Notes: generated from the sequence alone by a model not told the origin. 64,000 nucleotides of DNA from Microbacterium sp. oral taxon 186 str. F0373 (GCF_000411455.1 NZ_KE150458.1:694876-758875), one strand, 5' to 3'; positions 35,733-46,120 are shown, counted from the first letter of the stretch. A program made the numbers and translations.

Positions 35733-36302
35733 GTGGCATCCGCTGTACGCATCCTCGGCATCGACCCCGGCCTGACCCGGTGCGGCGTCGGCGTCGTCGA
35801 CGTGCGCGCCGACCGGTCGGCGACACTCGTCCACGTCGGGGTGGTCCGCTCCGGCGCCGATCTTCCCATCGCGGAACGTCTGGCACTCATCGCCCGGGGC
35901 CTGCGCGAGGTGTTCGCGGCGCACCACCCCGACGTGGTCGCCGTGGAACGGGTCTTCGCGCAGCAGAACCGCAGCACGGTGATGGGCACCGCCCAGGCCA
36001 GCGGCATCGCACTGCTGCTCGCCGCGGAACACGGTCTTCCCGCCGCGACACACACCCCCTCCGAAGTGAAGGCGGCGATCACCGGCTACGGGTCCGCCGA
36101 CAAGCTGCAGGTGCAGACGATGGTCGCGCGGGTACTGCGCCTGGACGCCTTGCCACAGCCCGCCGATGCCGCGGACGCCCTCGCCATCGCCCTCTGTCAC
36201 GGGTGGCGGAGAGGTGCCCCCTCGGGCAGCGCCGCCGCCGGGGCGCTCACGCCTGCGCAACGGGCGTGGGCGGATGCCGAGAAGAGAGCGACGCGACGCT
36301 GA
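35733..36302 (+). CDS. ruvC: Crossover junction endodeoxyribonuclease RuvC
   Basis: Resolves Holliday junctions by symmetric nicking. The 189-aa RNase H-fold protein has acidic catalytic residues in ILGIDPGLTRCG (first Asp), VVAVERVFAQQN (Glu) and the C-terminal PADAADALAIALCHGW (two Asp). The C-terminal tail of about 25 residues is extra. GTG start as above. It precedes ruvA by 64 bp with its own promoter, so it is not simply a ruvCAB operon. Confidence 0.96.
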   Translation: MASAVRILGIDPGLTRCGVGVVDVRADRSATLVHVGVVRSGADLPIAERLALIARGLREVFAAHHPDVVAVERVFAQQNRSTVMGTAQASGIALLLAAEHGLPAATHTPSEVKAAITGYGSADKLQVQTMVARVLRLDALPQPADAADALAIALCHGWRRGAPSGSAAAGALTPAQRAWADAEKRATRR

Positions 36303-36354
36303 CAGCTGCGTACCCCGCGCGCGTGTCGATCGAACAAAACTGCGAATCACTGTC

Positions 36355-36360
36355 TAGGGT
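36355..36360 (+). promoter_or_regulatory. -10 element of leaderless ruvA transcript
   Basis: TAGGGT is exactly 6 nt before the ATG at 36367. It lies in the gap between ruvC and ruvA. Confidence 0.6.
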
Positions 36361-36366
36361 GGTGCC

Positions 36367-36990
36367 ATGATCTCCTCGCTGCGCGGCCGTGTGCTGCATC
36401 TGGACGCCGAATCGGCGATCGTCGAGGTCGGCGGCGTGGGCTTCAGCGTGGCAGTGCCCGCCTCCGTGGCCCGCTCGCTCCACGTGGGCGACGAGACGAC
36501 ACTGCACACCGCGCTCATCGTGCGGGAGGACGCACTGTCGCTGTTCGGCTTCGCCGAGCGCGACGAGCTCACCGTGTTCCATCACCTGCTCAGCGTGTCG
36601 GGGGTCGGCCCCAAGTCCGCCCTCGGCGTGCTGTCGTCGCTGAGCGTCGATCAGATCGCGCACGCCGTCGCCGACGAGGATGACGCCCCGTTCCGGCGCG
36701 TTTCCGGGATCGGGCCCAAGACGGCCAAGCTCATCGTGGTGCAGCTCGCCGGCAAACTTCACGTGAGCTCCGCAACAAGCCGGCCGACTGCCGGCTCCGC
36801 CGCCGGCGATATCGCGGGCCAGGTCGTCGCAGCACTCACAGCCCTCGGGTGGAACGAGCGCACGAGCGTCGAGACGGTGACGCTGGTGCTGGATGCCGCG
36901 ACCGATGCCGACAGGCGGTCGGTGCCGGTGCTGCTCAAGCTCGCCCTCGCCCAGCTGGGTCCCGCCCGTCCGGAGCGCGCCGGTGTCTGA
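36367..36990 (+). CDS. ruvA: Holliday junction branch migration protein RuvA
   Basis: Binds four-way junctions and loads RuvB. The 207-aa protein shows the N-terminal OB domain ([30 protein letters not shown]), then two helix-hairpin-helix motifs around [17 protein letters not shown] and [20 protein letters not shown], and a C-terminal UBA-like domain ([19 protein letters not shown]) that contacts RuvB. The stop overlaps the ruvB GTG by 8 bp, giving coupled expression. Confidence 0.96.
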   Translation: MISSLRGRVLHLDAESAIVEVGGVGFSVAVPASVARSLHVGDETTLHTALIVREDALSLFGFAERDELTVFHHLLSVSGVGPKSALGVLSSLSVDQIAHAVADEDDAPFRRVSGIGPKTAKLIVVQLAGKLHVSSATSRPTAGSAAGDIAGQVVAALTALGWNERTSVETVTLVLDAATDADRRSVPVLLKLALAQLGPARPERAGV

Positions 36991-38014
36991 TTCCCAGGAT
37001 CCCGCCGTGGCGGAAGACGAGACCGAGCTCGCCGTCGAGGGCGCGCTGCGGCCGGCATCCCTCGCCGAGTTCGTCGGCCAGCAGAAGGTGCGCGGACAAC
37101 TCCAGCTGCTGCTCGATGCGGCGCGCATCCAACAGCGACCGCCGGACCACATCCTGCTGTCCGGTCCGCCGGGGCTCGGAAAGACCACGCTCGCCATGAT
37201 CGTGGCGCACGAGAGCCAGCGGCCTCTGCGTCTGTCCAGCGGGCCGGCCATCCAGCACGCCGGCGATCTCGCCGCACTACTGTCGAGCCTGGTGCCCGGC
37301 GAGGTGCTCTTCATCGACGAGATCCACCGGATGGCGCGCTCCGCCGAAGAGATGCTCTATCTGGCGATGGAGGACTTCCGCATCGACATCATGGTCGGCA
37401 AGGGAGCGGGGGCGACCAGCATCCCACTCGACCTGGCGCCGTTCACCCTCGTCGGTGCGACCACCCGGTCTGGCCTGCTACCCAACCCGCTCCGCGACCG
37501 GTTCGGGTTCACCGCGCACCTGGAGTATTACGAACCCGGCGAGCTCGAACAGGTCATCTCCCGTTCGGCAGCGGTCCTCGGCGTCGATCTGCCCCGCACC
37601 GCCCGCGCCGAGATCGCCCGACGTTCTCGCGGCACACCCCGCATCGCCAACCGTCTCCTGCGGCGGGTACGCGACTACGTCATCGTGCACGGAAAGAGCG
37701 CGTCGTCGGCGACCGATGCGCACGTCGCGGCCGCCTTGGAGCTCTATGACGTCGACGCGATCGGTCTCGATCGCCTCGACCGTGCGGTGCTGGATGCCGT
37801 CGTCCGTCGGTTCCGCGGGGGACCGGTCGGCCTCAGCACGCTCGCGGTGACCGTCGGCGAGGAGGCGGAGACGATCGAATCGGTCGTCGAGCCGTACCTG
37901 GTGCGGATCGGATTCCTCGGGCGCACGCCGCGGGGACGGGTTGCCACGCCGGAGGCCTACGCGCATCTGCGCGTGCCTCGTCCGGACGGGGCGCTCAGAT
38001 TCGATGACCTATAA
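36983..38014 (+). CDS. ruvB: Holliday junction branch migration ATPase RuvB
   Basis: A hexameric AAA+ motor that drives branch migration. 343 aa with Walker [15 protein letters not shown], Walker [10 protein letters not shown] and a sensor/arginine-finger segment near [19 protein letters not shown]. The winged-helix C-terminal domain follows, including [17 protein letters not shown]. Starts at a GTG within ruvA. The stop TAA is embedded in TATAAT (38010-38015), the likely -10 for yajC. Confidence 0.97.
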   Translation: MSDSQDPAVAEDETELAVEGALRPASLAEFVGQQKVRGQLQLLLDAARIQQRPPDHILLSGPPGLGKTTLAMIVAHESQRPLRLSSGPAIQHAGDLAALLSSLVPGEVLFIDEIHRMARSAEEMLYLAMEDFRIDIMVGKGAGATSIPLDLAPFTLVGATTRSGLLPNPLRDRFGFTAHLEYYEPGELEQVISRSAAVLGVDLPRTARAEIARRSRGTPRIANRLLRRVRDYVIVHGKSASSATDAHVAAALELYDVDAIGLDRLDRAVLDAVVRRFRGGPVGLSTLAVTVGEEAETIESVVEPYLVRIGFLGRTPRGRVATPEAYAHLRVPRPDGALRFDDL

Positions 38015-38015
38015 T
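38010..38015 (+). promoter_or_regulatory. Consensus -10 upstream of yajC
   Basis: A perfect TATAAT overlaps the ruvB stop codon, 64 bp before the yajC ATG. No convincing -35 is seen. It would drive the yajC-secD-secF unit with a normal leader. Confidence 0.5.
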
Positions 38016-38079
38016 CACTGAAGGCTTCCTGCCGCCCTCTTCAGCGTCGATCCGGCGCGCTCCCGAAAGGTGTATCCGC

Positions 38080-38517
38080 ATGGATTGGATTCTGCTCGTC
38101 GCGATGGTGGCGCTGCTCGGCTTCATGTTCTGGAGCTCTCGCAAGCGCGCCGCCAAGATGAAGGCGGAGCAGGAGGCCAAGGCACGGGCGATGCTCCCCG
38201 GCGTCAAGGTGCTGCTGCAGGGGGGCCTGTACGGCGTGCTCGTCTCGTACGACGGCGAGGACCTGTCCAAGGCGGCAACCGTCGAGCTCGCGCCCGGCGT
38301 CGCGGTCGAGGTCCACAGCCAGGCGATCCTGCGCGTCGTGGACGACGAGGACGTCACCGAGGACGAGTTCATCGAAGCCGAGGCCGACCAGGCCGAGTAC
38401 GAGGGCGATGTCGCCAACGGCGTCATCTCGTCAGTGAGCGACGACCGTGCCGCAGAAGCCGCCGAGAAGGTCGCCGACAAGCCGGCCGATTCCGGCGACG
38501 CGAAGCCGCACGCCTGA
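38080..38517 (+). CDS. yajC: Preprotein translocase accessory subunit YajC
   Basis: A 145-aa membrane protein with a single N-terminal helix (WILLVAMVALLGFMFW) and a soluble domain with GVKVLLQGGLYGVLVSY (a YajC barrel block). An acidic C-terminal tail runs about 60 residues beyond the E. coli form and is typical of actinobacterial YajC. It forms part of the SecDF-YajC complex that aids Sec-dependent export. Located just upstream of secD. Confidence 0.92.
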   Translation: MDWILLVAMVALLGFMFWSSRKRAAKMKAEQEAKARAMLPGVKVLLQGGLYGVLVSYDGEDLSKAATVELAPGVAVEVHSQAILRVVDDEDVTEDEFIEAEADQAEYEGDVANGVISSVSDDRAAEAAEKVADKPADSGDAKPHA

Positions 38518-38552
38518 TCTCGCCGCACGTTCCCGAAGAAAGCTGACCCTCC

Positions 38553-40292
38553 GTGGCCACACCCACCCCGGTGCGCCGTGCCTGGCGCGCACTGACCGGA
38601 CTTCTCGTCATCACGGCACTGCTGTTCGGAGTGAACGCCCTCGGCGTCTACGTCTTCGGCAAGAGCTCGTGGGCGCCTGAGCTCGCGCTCGATCTGCAGG
38701 GCGGCACGCAGATCATCCTCGAGGCGAAGACTCCCAACGGTGCCGCGCCGACGACCGACCAGATGAACCAGGCCGCAGCCATCATCCGCCAGCGCGTCGA
38801 CGCGTCCGGCGTGGGCGAGGCCGATATCACCACCCAGGCCGGCAACCAGATCGTCGTGCAGATCCCGGGACAGGCCGACGAGGAGACGCGCAAGCGCATC
38901 GAGTCCTCCGCACAGATGCAGCTGCGGGCAGTGCTGGCCACGACCGCCGCGAGCACGTCGTTCGTCGGACAGGACGGCAACTCCACGCCGTATCCGACGC
39001 CCGACCCGTCGCTGCCCTCCACACCCACGGCATCGCCCACCAACGGCAGCGACCTCGCCTGGATCACCCCCGCACTCCAGGCGAAGTTCCTCGCCTACGA
39101 CTGCGCGAACAAGGACAATGACCCGGCAAACAGCCCGGCAGACCAGCCGCTGATCGCGTGCGACCCGACCGGCACGGCGAAGTATCTTCTCGGTCCCGTC
39201 GAACTCGACGGCTCGTCCATCAGCGACGCCACGAGCGGTATGAACACCCAGAACGGACAGTGGGTCGTCAACATCGTCTTCGACGATCAGGGCACCAAGA
39301 CCTTCGGTGAGGTCAGCCAGCGCCTGTACGCGTTCACCCAGGCGGGCAAGAGCCCGCAGAACCAGTTCGCCTTCGTTCTGGACGGAGCGGTCATCTCCGC
39401 ACCGTCCATGAACGGCGTGATCCTCGACGGCAAGCCGCAGATCAGCGGCTCCTTCAACCAGGAGAGCGCCAAGACGCTCGCCGACCAGCTGAAGTACGGC
39501 GCGCTGCCGCTCAGCTTCGGCATCGTGAGCGACAATGCGATCTCGGCCACTCTGGGCTCGCAGCAGCTGCAGATCGGCCTCATCGCCGGCCTCATCGGTC
39601 TCGCGCTCGTTGCCCTGTACTCGCTCATCGTGTACCGCGCGCTCGGCTTCGTCATCATCGCCTCCCTCGGCGTGATGGGGGTGCTCACCTACATCACCCT
39701 CTGCGTCCTGGCCTGGCGCATGGGATTCCGCCTGTCGCTGGCCGGCGTCGCGGGTCTGATCGTCACGATCGGGTTCACCGCGGATTCGTTCATCGTGTAC
39801 TTCGAACGCATCCGCGACGAGCTGCGTGACGGCAAGTCGATCACCGGCGCGGTCGAGGACGGCTGGGGTCGCGCGAAGCGCACCATCTACATCTCGAAGT
39901 CGATCAACATCCTCGCCGCCGTGGTGCTGTACATCCTCGCCGACGCCACCGTCAAGGGCTTCGCGTTCACGCTGGGCCTGACGACGTTGATCGACATCCT
40001 GATCTTCATCCTGTTCACCCACCCGGTCCTGCAGCTGCTGGCTCGAACGCGCTTCTTCGGCGGGGGCCACCCGCTGTCGGGGCTCGATCCCGATGCCCTC
40101 GGCGCCGTCTATCGCGGGCGCGCGCAGTTCCGGGCTCCGGTGCTGGACGGCGCGAAGGGCTCGGCTGCGCGACGCGCGGGCCGCTCGCGCGGTGAGGCGG
40201 AACGCCGTCAGACCATCGCCGAGCGCAAGCAGGCCGAGCTCGCGGCGAAGAACGCCGGCAAACCGACTTCGACGACGGAGGGAGACGACTGA
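38553..40292 (+). CDS. secD: Protein translocase subunit SecD
   Basis: Uses the proton gradient to pull exported proteins through SecYEG. The 579-aa protein has an N-terminal helix, then LDLQGGTQIILEA (the SecD first-periplasmic motif), a large extracytoplasmic domain with a Thr/Pro-rich insert, and a helical C-terminal half whose VAGLIVTIGFTADSFIVYFERIRDEL segment carries the conserved Asp. A basic cytoplasmic tail follows. GTG start at 38553. The stop shares a base with the secF start (TGATG). Confidence 0.95.
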   Translation: MATPTPVRRAWRALTGLLVITALLFGVNALGVYVFGKSSWAPELALDLQGGTQIILEAKTPNGAAPTTDQMNQAAAIIRQRVDASGVGEADITTQAGNQIVVQIPGQADEETRKRIESSAQMQLRAVLATTAASTSFVGQDGNSTPYPTPDPSLPSTPTASPTNGSDLAWITPALQAKFLAYDCANKDNDPANSPADQPLIACDPTGTAKYLLGPVELDGSSISDATSGMNTQNGQWVVNIVFDDQGTKTFGEVSQRLYAFTQAGKSPQNQFAFVLDGAVISAPSMNGVILDGKPQISGSFNQESAKTLADQLKYGALPLSFGIVSDNAISATLGSQQLQIGLIAGLIGLALVALYSLIVYRALGFVIIASLGVMGVLTYITLCVLAWRMGFRLSLAGVAGLIVTIGFTADSFIVYFERIRDELRDGKSITGAVEDGWGRAKRTIYISKSINILAAVVLYILADATVKGFAFTLGLTTLIDILIFILFTHPVLQLLARTRFFGGGHPLSGLDPDALGAVYRGRAQFRAPVLDGAKGSAARRAGRSRGEAERRQTIAERKQAELAAKNAGKPTSTTEGDD

Positions 40293-41281
40293 TGCGCTCC
40301 ATGAACGAGTTCGGCAACGACCTCTACACCGGCAAGACCTCTTTCCCCTTCGTCGGACGTCGCCGCCTGTGGTTCATCATCGCCGCAGCCCTCGTCATCG
40401 CCGCAGCGCTCGTACCGCTGATTCGTCCCATCCAGTTCTCGATCGAGTTCACCGGCGGATCGCAGTTCACCGTCAACCAGGTCGCGAACCCCGATCAGAC
40501 CGCCGCGACCGCAGCGGTGCAGTCTGTGGTTCCCGGAGCGACGACGAAGGTCACGACCATCGGATCGGACGCGCTGCGCATCCAGACCGACCAGATGACC
40601 AACACCGACACGCAGGCCGTCACCACGGCCCTGGCACAGAAGTTCGGGGTGCAGGAGTCCGACGTCAGCTCGTCCTTCATCGGCCCGAGCTGGGGTCAGG
40701 ACGTCACGCGTCAGTCGCTGTGGGGTCTCGCGATCTTCCTCGCCCTCACCTTCGTGATCCTCGCGATCTACTTCCGCACCTGGAAGATGTCGGTCGCCGC
40801 GATTATCGGCCTGGTCGATGTGCTCGTCATCACCGTGGGTGTCTACGCCCTCTTCGGGTTCGAAATCTCGCCGGCGGCCGTCATCGGCTTCCTCACGATC
40901 CTGTCGTACTCGCTGTACGACACGACGGTCGTCTTCGACAAGATCCGTGAGAACACACGCGATGACGGTGAGAAGTCAGGACGCACCTTCGGCGAGTCCG
41001 TCAACCTCGCCGTCAACCAGACGCTGATCCGATCGATCAACACGACGGTGGTCGCCGCGCTGCCGACGGGTGCGATCCTGTTCATCGGAGCGCTGTGGCT
41101 CGGCGCGCAGACGCTGACCGACATCTCCTTGTCGATCTTCGTCGGAACGATCGTCGCCGCATACTCGACGCTGTTCGTCGCTGCCCCGCTGTATTCGCTG
41201 TTGCGCGAGAACGAGTCGGACCTCAGGTCGCGCGACGCGCGCGTTCTCGCTGCTCGCGAGCGCGCCCGCGTCGACGCGTGA
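40292..41281 (+). CDS. secF: Protein translocase subunit SecF
   Basis: Partner of SecD. 329 aa with six helices. The FSIEFTGGSQFTV periplasmic entry and the SYSLYDTTVVFDKIREN motif (conserved Asp/Arg) near residue 210 are characteristic. Starts at the ATG overlapping the secD stop. No apt gene separates it from rel; the rel promoter lies 25-30 bp after its stop. Confidence 0.95.
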   Translation: MRSMNEFGNDLYTGKTSFPFVGRRRLWFIIAAALVIAAALVPLIRPIQFSIEFTGGSQFTVNQVANPDQTAATAAVQSVVPGATTKVTTIGSDALRIQTDQMTNTDTQAVTTALAQKFGVQESDVSSSFIGPSWGQDVTRQSLWGLAIFLALTFVILAIYFRTWKMSVAAIIGLVDVLVITVGVYALFGFEISPAAVIGFLTILSYSLYDTTVVFDKIRENTRDDGEKSGRTFGESVNLAVNQTLIRSINTTVVAALPTGAILFIGALWLGAQTLTDISLSIFVGTIVAAYSTLFVAAPLYSLLRENESDLRSRDARVLAARERARVDA

Positions 41282-41304
41282 GCAGGACACGGTCCGCCCG
41301 GGCG

Positions 41305-41310
41305 TAGGAT
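41305..41310 (+). promoter_or_regulatory. -10 element of rel
   Basis: TAGGAT precedes a roughly 24-nt leader with GGAGGTGA before the ATG at 41341. A normally leadered promoter, in contrast to the leaderless set. Confidence 0.5.
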
Positions 41311-41340
41311 AAACGGATCAGTCAAGGCGGAGGTGAGCGG

Positions 41341-43617
41341 ATGGCCGAGACGGTTCCCACGTCTGCCAGTGCCGGAAACGTCGCGCCCCCGCCCAGCTCG
41401 CTGCGTCGCCTCGTCCCGAGGATCTTCTCGCGCGCGCCCTCGCGCAACGGCGTCGAGCAGCTGATCCGCACTGTCCGCACGCACCACCCCAAGGGCGACG
41501 TCGCGATCATCGAGCGCGCCTATCAGGTGGCCGCACGGGCACATGCCAGCCAAAAGCGGCAGAGCGGCGAGCCCTACATCACGCACCCGCTCGCCGTCGC
41601 GCAGATCCTTGCCGATCTCGGCCTCGGCCCGCGCGCGATCGCCGCCGCGCTCCTGCACGACACCGTCGAAGACACCGACTACCGTCTCGACGAGCTGACG
41701 GCGGATTTCGGCGACGAGGTCGCCATGCTCGTCGACGGCGTGACCAAGCTCGACAAGGTCAAGTACGGGGATGCCGCGCAGGCGGAGACCGTCCGCAAGA
41801 TGATCGTTGCGATGTCCAAGGACATCCGGGTCCTGATCATCAAGCTGGCCGATCGCCTGCACAACGCGCGAACCTGGGGCTTCGTGCCTCCGGAGAAGGC
41901 CGCGAAGAAGGCGACCGAGACGCTCGAGATCTACGCGCCGCTGGCCCACCGGCTCGGCATCCAGGCCGTCAAGAACGAGCTGGAGGACCTCTCGTTCGCA
42001 GTGCTGCACCCGAAGCTGTACGCCGAGATCGACAGCCTCGTGAAGCAGCGCACGCCGCAGCGCGAAGAGTACGTCCACAACGTGATCGACGCCGTCGAGG
42101 CGGACCTCCGTGACCTCCGCATCCGCGGACGCGTCATGGGCCGCCCGAAGCAGCTCTACTCCGTCTACCAGAAGATGGTCGTGCGCGGCCGCGAGTTCGA
42201 CGACATCTACGACCTCATCGGCATCCGGGTGCTGGTCGGGACCGTGCGCGACTGCTACGCCGTGCTGGGCTCGATCCATGCGCGCTGGACCCCGATTCCG
42301 GGTCGCTTCAAGGACTACATCGCCACGCCCAAGTTCAACCTCTACCAGTCGCTGCACACGACGGTGATCGGCCCCGGCGGTCGCACCGTCGAGATCCAGA
42401 TCCGCACCAACGAGATGCACCAGCAGGCGGAGTACGGTGTCGCCGCGCACTGGAAGTACAAGGAGCGGATGGCGGGCGGAAAGTCCGATACGAAGGCCGT
42501 CGACACCGATATGGCCTGGATCGCGCACATCTCCGACTGGCAGGCCGAGACGGCCGATCCGGGGGAGTTCCTCGACTCGCTGCGCTTCGAGATCGGCGCG
42601 AAAGAGGTGTACGTCTTCACGCCGAAGGGCCGGGTCATCGGGCTTCCCGCCGGCGGCACTCCCGTGGACTTCGCGTATGCGGTGCACACCGAGGTCGGTC
42701 ACCGCACCATGGGCGCGAAGGTCAACGGCCGACTCGTTCCGCTGGAGTCCGAACTGCACTCCGGCGACGTCGTCGAGGTCTTCACCTCCAAGAACCCGGA
42801 TGCCGGCCCGAGCCAGGACTGGCTGAGCTTCGTCAAGAGCACGCGGGCGCGCAACAAGATCCGCGGATGGTTCACCAAGGAGCGCCGCGAAGAGGCGGTG
42901 GAGCAGGGCAAGGACGCCATCGCGCGGGCCATGCGCCGCCAGAACCTGCCGCTGCAGCGCCTGATGAACCAGGACTCGTTCACCGAGGTCGCCCACCAAC
43001 TGCGCTACGAGGACGTCACTGCCCTGTACGCCGCCGTCGGCGAGGGCCACGTGTCGACGCAGTCGGTGATCGAGAAGGTCACGGCGCTCGTCAGTTCGGA
43101 GGAGGACACCTCCACCGGCCCGATCGAGATTCCGCACATCGGCCGCTCGAAAGCACCCCGCGGCGGCGACTCGGGTGTCCTGGTGCGCGGCGCGCCGGAC
43201 ATCCTCGTCAAGCTCGCCAAGTGCTGCACGCCGGTACCGGGCGACGACATCGTCGGCTTCGTCACGCGTGGCAGCGGAGTGTCCGTGCACCGGGCGGACT
43301 GCACGAACGTGCGATCCCTTCAGGACGATCCCGATCGCATGATCGACGTGGCATGGGCGCCGACGACCAAGAGTGTGTTCCTGGTCCACATCCAGGTCGA
43401 GGCGCTGGATCGCTCGGGACTGCTCAGCGACATCACCCGCGTGCTGAGCGAGCACCACGTGAACATCCTCTCGGCCTCGGTGCAGACGACCAATGACCGC
43501 CTCGCGCTCAGCCGCTACGTGTTCGAGATGGGCGACATCGTGCATCTGGACCGGGTGCTCAACGCCGTCCGCCGTATCGACGCGGTGTACGACGTCTACC
43601 GCGTGACGTCCTCCTGA
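41341..43617 (+). CDS. rel: Bifunctional (p)ppGpp synthetase/hydrolase Rel
   Basis: Controls the stringent response. 758 aa with an N-terminal HD hydrolase ([11 protein letters not shown] near residue 100, with the downstream [12 protein letters not shown]), then the synthetase domain ([42 protein letters not shown]), a TGS domain ([27 protein letters not shown]), a Cys-rich KCCTPVPGD segment and a C-terminal ACT domain ([16 protein letters not shown]). Both activities appear intact. The length and order match Rel of mycobacteria. Convergent tail with the next gene, overlapping it by 22 bp. Confidence 0.97.
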   Translation: MAETVPTSASAGNVAPPPSSLRRLVPRIFSRAPSRNGVEQLIRTVRTHHPKGDVAIIERAYQVAARAHASQKRQSGEPYITHPLAVAQILADLGLGPRAIAAALLHDTVEDTDYRLDELTADFGDEVAMLVDGVTKLDKVKYGDAAQAETVRKMIVAMSKDIRVLIIKLADRLHNARTWGFVPPEKAAKKATETLEIYAPLAHRLGIQAVKNELEDLSFAVLHPKLYAEIDSLVKQRTPQREEYVHNVIDAVEADLRDLRIRGRVMGRPKQLYSVYQKMVVRGREFDDIYDLIGIRVLVGTVRDCYAVLGSIHARWTPIPGRFKDYIATPKFNLYQSLHTTVIGPGGRTVEIQIRTNEMHQQAEYGVAAHWKYKERMAGGKSDTKAVDTDMAWIAHISDWQAETADPGEFLDSLRFEIGAKEVYVFTPKGRVIGLPAGGTPVDFAYAVHTEVGHRTMGAKVNGRLVPLESELHSGDVVEVFTSKNPDAGPSQDWLSFVKSTRARNKIRGWFTKERREEAVEQGKDAIARAMRRQNLPLQRLMNQDSFTEVAHQLRYEDVTALYAAVGEGHVSTQSVIEKVTALVSSEEDTSTGPIEIPHIGRSKAPRGGDSGVLVRGAPDILVKLAKCCTPVPGDDIVGFVTRGSGVSVHRADCTNVRSLQDDPDRMIDVAWAPTTKSVFLVHIQVEALDRSGLLSDITRVLSEHHVNILSASVQTTNDRLALSRYVFEMGDIVHLDRVLNAVRRIDAVYDVYRVTSS

Positions 43618-44153
43618 GCGCAGGCCCGCAGCACCGCGACGGCCGCGCGCTTGTGGTGAAGGGGCGGACCGTCCGCCAAGACCTGAGCCGCCGCGGAGGC
43701 AAGGCCCGGCGACCAGCGCAGGAGGGCGGCGATCGCCGCCGCGGTGTCGGCGCCACCGCACTGATCCCTCACGAGGTCGCCGAGCGTTCGCGCCGGTGTG
43801 GTCACGGCCACACCCGAGATCATCGTGACGTCCTCACGACGGAGCGCCACATCCCGATACGCCAGCCGGGTGTCGACCACGGAGTGGATGCGCCTCACGG
43901 ACAGACGCTGAACGTCATGACGCACGGGTGGCTCCGCCAGCGCTCCATGCACCCAGGCCGCTGACCTTCGCGTCAGCGCGAGCGCCGCGGACAGCGTCGG
44001 ACGCATCGATCCGGCCCGCAACTCGCGGGTTTCGACGGCGTCCGTCGGCATGTACGCTTCACCGACCTCGACGAGGTCGCCGTCCAGTCGCGCCGCGCTG
44101 AGCTCAGCGGTCGACAGCCGCTCGCCGGCGAAGTACAGAAAAGGCCAACCCAT
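43596..44153 (-). CDS. AbiEi-like protein of unknown role
   Basis: A 185-aa protein with the AbiEi-type C-terminal pattern: [58 protein letters not shown]. The last block ('vT.paRTl.Dl.r') is the hallmark of the AbiEi antitoxin/restriction-like core. AbiEi often pairs with an AbiEii nucleotidyltransferase toxin, which is absent here. It could instead be a solo transcription regulator. A GGGGAG lies 7 nt before the ATG. The final 22 bp overlap the end of rel on the other strand. Confidence 0.55.
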   Translation of the reverse strand: MGWPFLYFAGERLSTAELSAARLDGDLVEVGEAYMPTDAVETRELRAGSMRPTLSAALALTRRSAAWVHGALAEPPVRHDVQRLSVRRIHSVVDTRLAYRDVALRREDVTMISGVAVTTPARTLGDLVRDQCGGADTAAAIAALLRWSPGLASAAAQVLADGPPLHHKRAAVAVLRACAQEDVTR

Positions 44154-44246
44154 GACGGCAGTCTCCCCGTCGCACGCTGCGCGCGGACGGGGAGACGACG
44201 ATCTGTGGACAGACGAGGACGAAGGCTCCTCCGGGAGGAAGCGTGC

Positions 44247-45701
44247 TCAGCCGCCGAGCGCCTTCAACCAGCTCTTGCGTGCCTCGAGGGCCTCGGTGGC
44301 CTTCGCGATCGCCCCGGCGTTCTTCGACGCCTTGGCCTTCTCGAGATCGGCCTCGAGAGCGGCGATGGCGTCGCGCAACTGCTGCGTCATGTCGTTCTGA
44401 CGCGCCTTGGTCTCCGGGTTGTTGCTCTTCCAGTCGGCATCCTCGCGAGCCTTGACGCCGTGCTCGATCTTGCGCAGCTCGTCGTCGAGACCCCGTTCGG
44501 CCTCGCGCGGGAAGATGCGGCCGATCTCGTCCCAGCGACGCTGGATACCGGTCAGCAGCGTCCGCGCCTTCACCAGGTCCTTCTCCTGCGGCACCGCGGC
44601 GGCCTCCGCGAGGAGCGCGCGCTTCGCCTCGATCTTCTCGCGCGACTCCTCGGCATCCGCCTGCTCACGCTCGCTGCGGGCCGCGTAGAGCGCGTCGCCA
44701 GCCGCCTTGAAGCGTGCCCACAACGCGTCGTCTGCCTTCTTGCCGGCGCGCCCCGCGCTCTTCCACTCGTCCAGCAACGTGCGGTAGGCGCCGATGCCGT
44801 CCTCGCCCTTACTGGCCAGCGCCTCGGCGCGCTCGACGAGGCGAGCCTTGGCGTCGCGAGCGGCGCGGTGCTGTTCGTCCATGCCCGAGTAGAACTCGCG
44901 ACGGTGCTTGTCGAGCGTGGCGCGCGCATCGCGGAAGCGCTTCCACAGCTGCTGGCCCGTGCTCTTGGGCAGGCGCGGACCCGTCGCCTGGTGAGCCTGC
45001 CACTGCGCGAAGAGCTCGCCGATATCCGCGGTGGTCTGCTTCCACTGGATCGACTTGGGGTCGCGGGCCGCCAGGGCCTCGATCCGCTCGACGAGCGCCG
45101 TCCGCTCTGCGATGGCGGCATCGACCGCCTCGCGCTGCGCCTGCGCCTCTTCGGCCGACGCCTCGCTGAGTGCGGCATCCAGCGCGCCCAGTCGCGCCTC
45201 CAGGGCCGCGAGGTCACCCACGGCGGCCGCACCGACGACGCGCTCACGCACGGTCGCCAGCGTCGAACGGAGATCGGAGGCCGACGCCCCGCCGTTGCGG
45301 TGACGAACCTCGAGCAGAGTGACCTCACCGGCGAGATCGACGTACTTCCGCTCGAAATAGGCGAGGGCCTCCGCGGGCGTGCCGTCGGGGTACTGACCCA
45401 CGACACGCCAGTCATCGCCCTCGCGCACCGAGACGGTGCCGTCGTCATCCACGCGACCGAACGAGTCGGGCGCGGCTGCCGGGAGGGGGGCGACGGCGGC
45501 GCGACGCGCGGGAGGGCGCGGGACCGGCATCGCCCGGGGAGTCGGAGCCGGCGCCGGTCGCGCCGAAGCGGGCGTAGCCTCCGCGGCTGCGGCCTCGTCG
45601 GAGACGGGCGCGGCCTCGTCGGCGGCAACGGTGGCGGTGTCCTCGACAGCGGCCTGTTCGGCAGGCTCGTGGTCGGGCTGGGAAGGGGAGACGTCAGTCA
45701 C
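44247..45701 (-). CDS. DUF349 domain-containing protein
   Basis: A 484-aa protein with an Ala/Glu/Pro-rich N-terminal 90 residues, then repeated DUF349 helical units, each around a WK..r.r.dalW.rF. pattern: AYRTLLDEWKSAGRAGKKADDALWARFKAAGD is one and QLWKRFRDARATLDKH another. Such proteins are probably RNA- or nucleic-acid-binding coiled coils. The gene is syntenic next to rel in actinobacteria. I use the GTG at 45701 (VTDVSPSQ...), as no conserved sequence lies upstream. Function unknown. Confidence 0.85.
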   Translation of the reverse strand: MTDVSPSQPDHEPAEQAAVEDTATVAADEAAPVSDEAAAAEATPASARPAPAPTPRAMPVPRPPARRAAVAPLPAAAPDSFGRVDDDGTVSVREGDDWRVVGQYPDGTPAEALAYFERKYVDLAGEVTLLEVRHRNGGASASDLRSTLATVRERVVGAAAVGDLAALEARLGALDAALSEASAEEAQAQREAVDAAIAERTALVERIEALAARDPKSIQWKQTTADIGELFAQWQAHQATGPRLPKSTGQQLWKRFRDARATLDKHRREFYSGMDEQHRAARDAKARLVERAEALASKGEDGIGAYRTLLDEWKSAGRAGKKADDALWARFKAAGDALYAARSEREQADAEESREKIEAKRALLAEAAAVPQEKDLVKARTLLTGIQRRWDEIGRIFPREAERGLDDELRKIEHGVKAREDADWKSNNPETKARQNDMTQQLRDAIAALEADLEKAKASKNAGAIAKATEALEARKSWLKALGG

Positions 45702-45817
45702 GGATAGCACCTCGTCGCGGCGCACGCCGCATGGGGGTTCGGTCGGCTTACAGCCTATACGGGCGTGCCCGCCGTCCGTGGAGCGCTCACCCGCGACGCG
45801 CGCTCCACCGCTGACTG

Positions 45818-46120
45818 TCAGGGCGCGGTGGTAGAAGACGGTGTCGGTGCCGGGATCTCGGAGGAGCCGGGCAACTCCAGCGGCGTCGGGGCGGGTGTGG
45901 CGGCGCCGCTCGGAGCGGGCGTCGGCGCGCCTGGTCCGGCGGTGTAGTACGCGACCTGACCGCCGACCACCGCGAGCAGCAGAAGGCCTCCCGCGACGCC
46001 GGCGATGACGTTGTCGCGGCGCCGGCGTGCGATGAGGCTCGCGTGGAACTCCTGGCGTGCCCGATAGAGGCGCGCGCGTTCCTTCTCGTCGCGCGATTGC
46101 TTCTTGCCCGCCGCAGCCAC
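45818..46120 (-). CDS. Small single-span membrane protein, PPIase-leader-like
   Basis: A 100-aa protein: a very basic N-terminus (KKQSRDEKERARLYRARQEF and IARRRRDN), one hydrophobic helix (VIAGVAGGLLLLAVVGGQVAYY) and a Pro/Ala/Thr-rich extracytoplasmic tail. The same N-terminal layout precedes the cyclophilin domain of the PPIase encoded beside rel in other actinobacteria. Here the tail ends with no catalytic domain, so it may be a stripped version or a separate family. AGGAGG is 4-5 nt before the GTG start. It is divergent from rarA. Confidence 0.6.
   Translation of the reverse strand: MAAAGKKQSRDEKERARLYRARQEFHASLIARRRRDNVIAGVAGGLLLLAVVGGQVAYYTAGPGAPTPAPSGAATPAPTPLELPGSSEIPAPTPSSTTAP

Noticed and set aside
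35701..36366. SOS control of ruvCA
   Set aside because: No GAAC-N4-GTTC motif is seen upstream of ruvC or ruvA.
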